DNA of 11,054 nucleotides. Origin: JAGQTE01 sp964648005. Its GTDB lineage: Bacteria; Actinomycetota; Acidimicrobiia; Acidimicrobiales; Acidimicrobilacustridaceae. Shown piece after piece: positions 1-5,071 of this stretch; position 1 is the first letter of the stretch, and the number at the start of each line of letters is the position of its first letter. Where the stretch lies: assembly GCA_964648005.1 (NCBI GenBank), contig CAZYKR010000148.1, forward strand, positions 1-11,054. The letters are read 5' to 3'. Both the position numbers and the translations under genes were made by a program. The notes under the pieces are model-generated. The model was not told the origin of the DNA. It saw only the letters and a list, made by a program, of their open reading frames with translations, and ran no database searches.

Positions 1-473
1 TTCGCCGGCTCTGCGCCGAACCGACCGACGGCACGTGGGCGGTCGAGACGCTCCGCCGGCCCGACCGCGACGCCCGGGGCCGGCGGCTGCCGCTCGAGGT
101 CCTCACCTGGAACCTCGCCGTGTGGAGCTCGCTCGGGCGACTCGCCGACGACCTCGACCCGTTCACGTCCTACACCGCCTGCGGCTGGCCCGATCTCACG
201 CGCGGGGCCCTGACGCCCTCGGCATTGGCCATCGTCGCCCTGTTCGCGGCCGGTCCGTACCGGCCGGTGGACGTTCCGGAGAAGCTCGGCGTGTCGCGCA
301 GCCATGTCTTCGTGGTCTGCTCCGCGCTCGACGGCGTCGGGCTGCTGGCACCGCTGGGCGCGGCGTCGGCGAACCCCGGGTCCGCCATCCCCGCGCCGCC
401 GGCGGCGCCGACGCAAGCGCATCCGGAGCGCCGCGTGCTCCGGCGCCTGCTCGGAAGGTTGTTGGACCGGTGA
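1..473 (+). CDS. C-terminal part of an unrecognised signalling protein with winged-helix-like end (5' truncated)
   Basis: The reading frame is open from the left edge (frame starting at base 3) to TGA at 471-473, giving about 156 residues of a longer protein. The middle is helical. About residues 73-118 of the visible part (near LTPSALAIVALFAAG, then VDVPEKLGVSRSHVFVVCSALDGVGLL) read like a winged helix-turn-helix: a helix, a helix-turn-helix ending in a long recognition helix, then a hydrophobic GLL strand. The tail is Ala/Pro-rich and ends in a basic RRVLRRLLGRLLDR helix. DUF4388/PATAN-type proteins linked to MglA-like GTPases often end in such a domain, and the next gene is such a GTPase; that family assignment is inference. 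The stop overlaps the GTG start of the next gene by four bases, so the two are probably translationally coupled. Function unknown. An internal Met or GTG start near base 120 is possible but would leave the open upstream frame unexplained. Confidence 0.75.
   Translation, partial: RRLCAEPTDGTWAVETLRRPDRDARGRRLPLEVLTWNLAVWSSLGRLADDLDPFTSYTACGWPDLTRGALTPSALAIVALFAAGPYRPVDVPEKLGVSRSHVFVVCSALDGVGLLAPLGAASANPGSAIPAPPAAPTQAHPERRVLRRLLGRLLDR
453..458 (+). promoter_or_regulatory. Ribosome binding site for the GTPase GTG start
   Basis: GGAAGG lies 11 bases before the GTG at 470, inside the end of the upstream coding region. It supports GTG 470 rather than a far upstream start. Confidence 0.5.
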
Positions 474-1012
474 GCGTCGAGCACTACAAGGTCCTGTTCA
501 CCGGCCCCGTCGGCGCCGGCAAGACCACGGCCATCCGCACCATCAGCGACACCTTGCCGGTCATGACGGACGTGCACGCCTCGGACGAGACCCGCGAGCG
601 CAAGCCGAACACGACCGTAGCCATGGACTACGGCATCATCCGCCTCGGCCGGACCGAGGTGGTGCACCTGTACGGCACGCCGGGCCAGGAGCGCTTCGAC
701 TTCATGTGGGAGATCCTGCGGGAAGGAGCGCTGGGCCTGCTCGTGCTGATCGACAACGCCCGCCCCGACCCGTTGGGCGACCTCGACCGCTTCCTCGAGG
801 CGTACGACGAGTTCATCGCCACGGCAGCCGTCTCGGTCGGGATCACCCGCACCGATCTGGCACCGCTCCCCGCCCGGCGCACCTACGTGGATCACCTCGC
901 CGCACGCGGCCTGCGCTGTCCGGTGTTCACCGTCGACGCCCGCCAGGCGGCCGACGTGTCCCTGCTCCTGCAGAGCCTGCTGTTCTGCCTCGATCCCCAG
1001 GCGGCGACATGA
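470..1012 (+). CDS. Small Ras-like GTPase of the MglA/COG2229 type
   Basis: This encodes 180 residues, a normal length for small bacterial GTPases. The P-loop is GPVGAGKTT (residues 12-20). A switch I-like stretch is NTTVAMDYG (47-55). The G3 motif is YGTPGQERF (68-76), where the usual Asp of DxxGQ is Gly69 and the catalytic-position Gln is Gln73; as I recall, GTPGQ without Asp is normal in the COG2229 group (CvnD-like, SRP-receptor-beta-like). The G4 position reads TRTD (126-129) instead of NKxD, with Asp129 kept for guanine choice. I chose GTG at 470 because it directly precedes the family N-terminus (VEHYKVLFTGP) and follows a GGAAGG at 453-458; an ORF extended to base 35 lacks family resemblance and overlaps the upstream gene out of frame. 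The protein should be a cytosolic on/off switch whose regulators are the roadblock proteins encoded next. It overlaps the next gene as ATGA. Confidence 0.93.
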   Translation: MSVEHYKVLFTGPVGAGKTTAIRTISDTLPVMTDVHASDETRERKPNTTVAMDYGIIRLGRTEVVHLYGTPGQERFDFMWEILREGALGLLVLIDNARPDPLGDLDRFLEAYDEFIATAAVSVGITRTDLAPLPARRTYVDHLAARGLRCPVFTVDARQAADVSLLLQSLLFCLDPQAAT

Positions 1013-1686
1013 GCGACGACCGCACCCTCGTGCCGGGCCTGTACCTGGCGCCCACGCCCGCGGGCGCGCTGCATGCCGTGACGAGCCCGACGGCGACCCC
1101 CGCTGAGCGGGTCGTGCGTGCCGTGCTCCAGGCCCCCACGCCGCTGCGCACCGACGAGCTGCGCCCCGCCGAGCTCAGCAGCGCCCGCGACGACGCCGCG
1201 GGGGTCGCCGCCATCGCCGATGCCCAGGCACGTGGCTGGCTCGAGGGCCACGACGAACCACCAGCCGCCGAAGGCGGGCCGCTCGGCACCGAGCTGCCCG
1301 CCATGTTGGCGCCGCTGTCGGACGAAGGACGGGCCGCGCTCGTCGACGACCAAGGGTTCCCGCTCGGCGTGGTGGGCTTCGACCCCGACGAGGAGGTGGA
1401 GCTCTCCGCCCTCGCCGCCGAGATCATCCGGCTCCGCCAGCGCCGCGCCCTCGTGGCGACGGCGTCGGCCGCCCAGACCGGCTGGGGCCTGATCGATCGC
1501 AGCGGCGCCAGCGCCGTCGCCCTGTACCCGATCACCATCGGCACCCAGCCGTTCGTGCTCCTCGTCGGCGGACTCCCGCGCCTGCACCATCCGAGCATCG
1601 TTCCGCTGGTCGCCGCCCTCAGCCGGCGCTACGCCGCACCCGACCCCCAAGCCCCGACTACCACAGGAGGAGTCACCCATGCGTGA
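1009..1686 (+). CDS. Two-part protein: N-terminal winged-helix-like region and C-terminal roadblock-like domain
   Basis: This encodes 225 residues. Residues about 30-80 (PAERVVRAVLQAPTPLRTDE... to ARGWLEG) are predicted helix-rich and end in a wing-like turn, similar to small winged-helix modules. An Ala/Pro/Gly linker follows. Residues about 95-208 have a roadblock/LC7 pattern: a helix, a strand with the DDQGFPLG turn (113-120) that resembles the S-x-DG-x-P motif of roadblock proteins, a long helix (LSALAAEIIRLRQRR, 132-146), then strands GWGLIDRSG, AVALYPI and PFVLLVGG, and a closing helix. The assignment rests on pattern, not strong identity. It starts in an ATGA overlap with the GTPase gene and its end overlaps the next roadblock gene by eight bases. 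It probably binds the GTPase or pairs with the next roadblock protein. The N-terminal module could bind DNA or only mediate protein contacts. Confidence 0.85.
   Translation: MSDDRTLVPGLYLAPTPAGALHAVTSPTATPAERVVRAVLQAPTPLRTDELRPAELSSARDDAAGVAAIADAQARGWLEGHDEPPAAEGGPLGTELPAMLAPLSDEGRAALVDDQGFPLGVVGFDPDEEVELSALAAEIIRLRQRRALVATASAAQTGWGLIDRSGASAVALYPITIGTQPFVLLVGGLPRLHHPSIVPLVAALSRRYAAPDPQAPTTTGGVTHA
1665..1670 (+). promoter_or_regulatory. Strong ribosome binding site for the roadblock gene
   Basis: AGGAGG sits eight bases before ATG 1679 and within the last codons of the preceding gene. It fixes the start and suggests this small protein is made in higher amounts than its neighbours. Confidence 0.8.
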
Positions 1687-2041
1687 CGACGTCCTCGGCG
1701 GCACGCTCGCCGAGCTCAACAGCACGTCCGCCGACATCGAGGCCTCGGCGGTCATCTCGACCGACGGCCTCATGATGGCGGCGATGCTGCCCCAAGGCCT
1801 CGACCAAGACCGTGTCGGCGCCATGTCCGCCGCCATCTTGTCCCTGGGCGACCGCACCGCGGCGGAGCTGGCCCGCGGGCACCTCGAACAGGTCCTGATC
1901 AAGGGCGACCGCGGCTACGTGCTGATGACGCATGCCGGGGAGGAGGCCGTCCTCACCGTCCTGGCGACGCCCGACGCCAAGCTCGGCCTGATCTTCCTGG
2001 ACGTCAAGCGCGCCGCCGCCGCCATCTCGAACGTGATCTGA
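1679..2041 (+). CDS. Roadblock/LC7 domain protein
   Basis: This encodes 120 residues that are essentially one roadblock/LC7 domain. An N-terminal helix (VLGGTLAELNSTS) leads to a strand with the family turn AVISTDGLMMAAMLP (24-38), then a long helix over the Ala/Ser-rich DRVGAMSAAILSLGDRTAAEL (44-64), strands around EQVLIKGDRGYVLMTHAG (70-87) and AVLTVLATP (90-98), a GLIFLDVK segment, and a final helix. In MglB and CvnB, proteins of this family form dimers that act on the partner small GTPase as GAPs or regulators; the gene for such a GTPase lies one gene upstream, so that role is the likely one. The start is well supported by AGGAGG at 1665-1670. The stop at 2039-2041 runs directly into the ribosome binding site of the PAS gene. 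Confidence 0.93.
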   Translation: MRDDVLGGTLAELNSTSADIEASAVISTDGLMMAAMLPQGLDQDRVGAMSAAILSLGDRTAAELARGHLEQVLIKGDRGYVLMTHAGEEAVLTVLATPDAKLGLIFLDVKRAAAAISNVI

Positions 2042-2046
2042 GGAGG
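2041..2046 (+). promoter_or_regulatory. Ribosome binding site for the PAS gene
   Basis: AGGAGG, continuing as AGGAGGTGG, begins on the last base of the previous stop codon and lies six bases before ATG 2053. It is a near-perfect Shine-Dalgarno sequence and decides the start. Confidence 0.8.
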
Positions 2047-2052
2047 TGGCAG

Positions 2053-2544
2053 ATGCTGGCGGACATGCACCCCGACGACGTCGTCGGTGACGCCGTGGAA
2101 CACCACCTGACCTTCCACGACGGCACCACGCGACGCGTCTTCGTCACCGACATCGAGACGCCGTACCCCGACGGCAAGCTGATCGTCTCGCGCACCGACC
2201 CCGCCGGGGTCATCACGATGGTGAACGCGTCGTTCGTGGAGATGTCGGGGTACAGCGAGCAGGAACTGCTCGGCGCGCCGCACCACATCCTGCGGCACCC
2301 CTTCATGCCCGGCCCTGCGTTCAAGGACCTCTGGGACACCGTGCAGCGCGGCGACAAGTGGCACGGCTACGTGAAGAACCTCCGGCGCGACGGCGGCTTC
2401 TACTGGGTCTACGCCACCGTCATCCCCAACGTCCGCCACGGCGAGATCGTCGGGTACACGTCGGTTCGCCGCAAACCCTCGCGCGCCAAGGTCGAGTCCT
2501 GCATGGCGCTGTACCCGACGATGCACGCGGAGGCGGCGTCATGA
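2053..2544 (+). CDS. Stand-alone Aer-type PAS (flavin redox) sensor protein
   Basis: This encodes 163 residues: an N-terminal extension of about 40 residues and one PAS domain (about 43-140). The PAS core closely follows the E. coli aerotaxis receptor Aer: SRTDPAGVITMVNASF (46-61), SGYSEQELLG (65-74), RHPFMPGPAF (81-90), LW (93-94), W-x-GYVKN (103-109), DGGFYWVYA (113-121), VGYTSVR (133-139). Compared with Aer, the FAD-binding positions N34, R57, H58, W79 and N85 are matched by N58, R81, H82, W103 and N109, but Aer D60 is Phe84 here. FAD binding and redox or oxygen-linked sensing are therefore likely but not certain. No output domain, HAMP or membrane segment is present, so the signal must pass to a partner, plausibly the roadblock/GTPase pair upstream or the ligand-binding protein downstream, whose start overlaps this stop as ATGA. 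The domain call is firm; its partners are inferred. Confidence 0.93.
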   Translation: MLADMHPDDVVGDAVEHHLTFHDGTTRRVFVTDIETPYPDGKLIVSRTDPAGVITMVNASFVEMSGYSEQELLGAPHHILRHPFMPGPAFKDLWDTVQRGDKWHGYVKNLRRDGGFYWVYATVIPNVRHGEIVGYTSVRRKPSRAKVESCMALYPTMHAEAAS

Positions 2545-3290
2545 CCTTCACCTTCACCGTCTCGCCCGACTTCCCTCCCGACGACATCGCGGGCTGGTAC
2601 GTCCTGAACACGTTCCTGCAGCGTCAGACCGGCGAGCACATCCACCTCGAGCTGTTCGACCGGTTCGACCAGCAGCGCGCCGTCATCGAGTCCGGCGGCA
2701 TCGACCTCATCTACGCCAATCCCTTCGACGCGGCGCGCTTGGTGCGCGACCACGGCTTCGTGGCCGTCGCCAAGCCGATCGGCGTGCGCGACGAGGCGAT
2801 GATCGTGGCGTCGACCACCTCGTCGATCGAGCGGATCGAAGACCTGCAGGCCGGCTGCCGGGTCGCCGTCACCGACGATCCCGACGTGCGCATGATCGGG
2901 ATGATCATGCTCGAGCCCGCAGACCTCGACGCCACCACCATCGAGACCATCGAGCGCCCCACCTATGTCCTCGTCGCCAAGGCGGTGTTGATGGACGACG
3001 CCGATGTCGGCGTCTTCCTCGTCGATGCGTACGAAGGGCTCAGCGGCGTCACCCGCTCCGGACTGCGGCCGTTGGTCTCGAGCGAGATCGGCGTCATCAA
3101 CCACATGCTCATGGTCGGCCCGACGATGGCCGCCGCCGTACCGAACCTGTCGACGATCGTGCTCGGCATGGATGACGACCCGGCGCAGCGCTCCATCGTC
3201 GAGTCCCTCGGTTTCGCCGGCTGGTCTGCCGTCGAGCACGAGGAGACCGAGTTCATGATCGACCTGATGGACACCTTGCTCGCCGACTGA
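2541..3290 (+). CDS. Cytosolic PhnD-type (phosphonate/transferrin-family) ligand-binding protein
   Basis: This encodes 249 residues with the pattern of PhnD/SsuA/transferrin-family periplasmic-binding proteins. The N-terminus starts straight in the first strand and carries VSPDFPP (8-14). Other family-like stretches are GIDLIYANPFDAARLV (53-68), VAKPIGVRDEAMIVAS, a hinge-like IERIEDLQAGCRVAVTDD, and DVGVFLVDAYEGLSG followed by IGVINHMLMVGP. It is unusual in having no signal peptide, lipobox or membrane segment: the chain begins MTFTFTVSPD. It should therefore stay in the cytoplasm and act as a ligand sensor rather than a transport partner. No phosphonate ABC permease or ATPase is nearby. ATG 2541 overlaps the PAS stop as ATGA. 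An upstream extension of the same frame to 2358 would run through the PAS gene and encode only Arg/Pro-rich shadow sequence. The ligand cannot be named from sequence. Confidence 0.88.
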   Translation: MTFTFTVSPDFPPDDIAGWYVLNTFLQRQTGEHIHLELFDRFDQQRAVIESGGIDLIYANPFDAARLVRDHGFVAVAKPIGVRDEAMIVASTTSSIERIEDLQAGCRVAVTDDPDVRMIGMIMLEPADLDATTIETIERPTYVLVAKAVLMDDADVGVFLVDAYEGLSGVTRSGLRPLVSSEIGVINHMLMVGPTMAAAVPNLSTIVLGMDDDPAQRSIVESLGFAGWSAVEHEETEFMIDLMDTLLAD

Positions 3291-3319
3291 ACCGAGCAGC
3301 GACACGAAAGCAACCCACC

Positions 3320-3907
3320 ATGGACCTGGACGCACTCCAACGGGAGATCCTCGACGAGATGGTGCCGAGCGGCCGCTTCGACGCCCTCGACGCCGCCGCC
3401 ATCGCCAGGCACACCGACCTGCTGCTGACCATGGAGGACGATCTGGTCGCCGGATTCTACGACCGTCTCGAGGCGCACCCGCCGACAGCCGCCATCTTCG
3501 CCGCCGGCGAACGTCCGGCGCGCGAGGCGACGTTGCGCGGGTGGTGGCAGCGCACCGTCACCGGCCCGCTGGACGACCGCTACTGGGCATGGATGGCGCT
3601 GGTCGGGGTGGTCCACATCCGGCGCGGGGTACGCAACCCCATGATGCTGTCGATGATCACCCACGTCGAGGACGCCGTCGGCGCGGCGGCCACGGCCGAA
3701 GGGCTCGCATCAGACGAGGCCGACGCCCTTCGCCGGGCGTTCGGGCACCTGGGGCAGACGGTGTCGGCCGTCATCGCCGAGGCCTACACGCAGGCCTACG
3801 TCGGTGCACTCCAGGAGCTGGCCGGCCTCAACCCTCGGCTGCTCGCCAACATGCTCACCATCGAGATCCAAGCGATCGAGGACACCGGCCGCGCGTCGCT
3901 GCGGTGA
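3320..3907 (+). CDS. Stand-alone protoglobin / globin-sensor domain protein
   Basis: This encodes 195 residues, the size of a single protoglobin or globin-coupled-sensor globin domain. Diagnostic stretches are FYDRLEAHPPTAAIF (46-60), WWQRTVTGPLDDRYWAWM (75-92) and VGVVHIRRGVRNPMML (95-110), in which His99 sits at the proximal heme-ligand position. The C-terminal third forms helices (HLGQTVSAVIAEAYTQAY and later) that may form the dimer interface or a truncated linker, and the chain stops without a kinase, cyclase or MCP output. The likely role is binding O2, NO or CO through heme and passing a signal to a partner encoded nearby. It lies 29 bases after the PhnD-like gene with only a weak ribosome site (GAAAG near 3306-3310), the loosest junction in the operon so far. 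The fold call is good; ligand and partner are inferred. Confidence 0.88.
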   Translation: MDLDALQREILDEMVPSGRFDALDAAAIARHTDLLLTMEDDLVAGFYDRLEAHPPTAAIFAAGERPAREATLRGWWQRTVTGPLDDRYWAWMALVGVVHIRRGVRNPMMLSMITHVEDAVGAAATAEGLASDEADALRRAFGHLGQTVSAVIAEAYTQAYVGALQELAGLNPRLLANMLTIEIQAIEDTGRASLR

Positions 3908-3911
3908 GCTG

Positions 3912-5069
3912 ATGGCACGACGCTCCCTCATCGCTGGCGTGGACCTCCCCGCCGCCACGCCCGCCCCGGACAACCCCGTCGTCGGGGTGGCCCGTCGCCC
4001 CGACGACCTCGCCGCGCACGAGCGCCGCATCGCCGACGCCACCGAACCGGACGACCGCTTCGGCGCCCTCGTCGACCTGTGGATCGCCACCGGTCCGGAG
4101 GCGGTGGCGGTTCGGCGCGCCGCCCTCGACGCGGTCGGCGGCGAGCTCGACGCCGACGCCCGTGCTGTCCTCGCGCAGCATGTCGTCGACGGACTGGACC
4201 CCGCCGACCCGCTCCCACCGTGCGGAACCAGCCAGCTGACGCTCGGCGTGACCGACGCCCGGCCGCTCACCACCGCCGCCAACGACGGATGCGAGGAGCC
4301 CGCACCGGTGGCCACCGGCGCCACCGGCTCACCACCCTCGGCCGCACCGTCCGAGCGGGAACCGTCGGTGCCTCCGGCTGGGGCCCTCGTCGCCGAACAA
4401 CCACGGGGCGCCAGCGGCGGACGCCGCGTCGCGGTGGCCTTCGTCGCCGCCGCAGTCCTCGCCGCGCTGGTCCTCGGCGTCGTCGCCCTCAGCCGACGCC
4501 CGAGCCCCGACGACACCGCCACCGCTGGCGTGTCGAGCACCTCCGCCGCCGACGGCCCGGCACCCGCGTCGACGAGGGCGCCGTCGGGCGCTCCGTCCGA
4601 GTCCACCGGCCCCACCTCCCCCGGGTCCACCGGCCCCGCCTCGACCACCTCCGACGCGCCGGCGTCGGTCCCGACGACCGCTGCCGCGGAGCTCGTCGCC
4701 ACCGACGCGGTCGTGCAGCTGCTGGGCGCACTGCGTGACCCGGCGGCACCGTGGCCGGCAGACGGCCTGGCACCCGACGCCCCGGCCGGCGCCGACCTGG
4801 CGGCGGTTCGTTCCGAGCTGGCACGGACCGGCACCTCGTGGGACGTCGCCGTCCTCGACGTGACGGCCGAGACGCCGACGGAGGTTCCGGGCGCCACGAC
4901 GCTGACCGTCGCCGTCGCCGTCGATCACGACGGTGTGACGGTCCGCCACGCGGACGGCCACGCCGACCCCGTGACCGGTCCGGGCACCATCGTCCTCCGG
5001 GTCGAGCTGCGCCCTGGCGGCGACGGTGCCCTCGAGGTCTGGTCCGTGGCGCTGACCGCTGGTGTGTGA
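3912..5069 (+). CDS. Single-pass membrane protein with Ser/Thr/Pro-rich linker and small outer domain
   Basis: This encodes 385 residues with no family I recognise. Layout: a cytosolic N-terminal region of about 170 residues, with a helical core around 31-95 (DDLAAHERRIADATEPDDRF, then AVAVRRAALDAVGGELDADARAVLAQHV) and an acidic/proline-rich tail; one membrane helix at about 172-194 flanked by RR on both sides; a low-complexity Ser/Thr/Pro/Gly/Ala linker at about 197-258; and a folded C-terminal domain at about 260-385 with strands such as TSWDVAVLDVTAE, TLTVAVAVDHDGVTV and TIVLRVELRP, similar in feel to small lipoprotein or NTF2-like outer domains. By membrane rules the N-terminus is probably inside. 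It starts four bases after the globin stop, with no good Shine-Dalgarno, so it may be read by coupling. In this operon it could link the cytosolic sensors to the envelope; that role is inference. Confidence 0.82.
   Translation: MARRSLIAGVDLPAATPAPDNPVVGVARRPDDLAAHERRIADATEPDDRFGALVDLWIATGPEAVAVRRAALDAVGGELDADARAVLAQHVVDGLDPADPLPPCGTSQLTLGVTDARPLTTAANDGCEEPAPVATGATGSPPSAAPSEREPSVPPAGALVAEQPRGASGGRRVAVAFVAAAVLAALVLGVVALSRRPSPDDTATAGVSSTSAADGPAPASTRAPSGAPSESTGPTSPGSTGPASTTSDAPASVPTTAAAELVATDAVVQLLGALRDPAAPWPADGLAPDAPAGADLAAVRSELARTGTSWDVAVLDVTAETPTEVPGATTLTVAVAVDHDGVTVRHADGHADPVTGPGTIVLRVELRPGGDGALEVWSVALTAGV
4601..4637 (+). repeat. Short imperfect 24-bp repeat in the linker of the membrane protein
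   Basis: The 13-base unit GTCCACCGGCCCC occurs at 4601-4613 and again at 4625-4637, encoding two STGP units in the Ser/Thr/Pro linker. It is a coding repeat within a low-complexity region, not a mobile or regulatory element. Confidence 0.6.
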
Positions 5070-5071
5070 CG

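Noticed and set aside
35..469. N-terminal extension of the GTPase frame to base 35
   Set aside because: It encodes Arg/Pro/Ala-rich shadow sequence over the upstream gene; the GTPase family N-terminus begins at GTG 470 with its own ribosome site.
892..1902. Long minus-strand open frame (336 codons) opposite the roadblock genes
   Set aside because: Arg/Gly/Ala-rich composition without domain patterns; it is antisense to two genes with clear family features. High GC produces such frames.
2409..3335. Long minus-strand open frame (308 codons) opposite the PhnD-like gene
   Set aside because: Repeated Asp/Val/His/Gly mirror composition with no recognisable domain, while the plus strand matches a known family.
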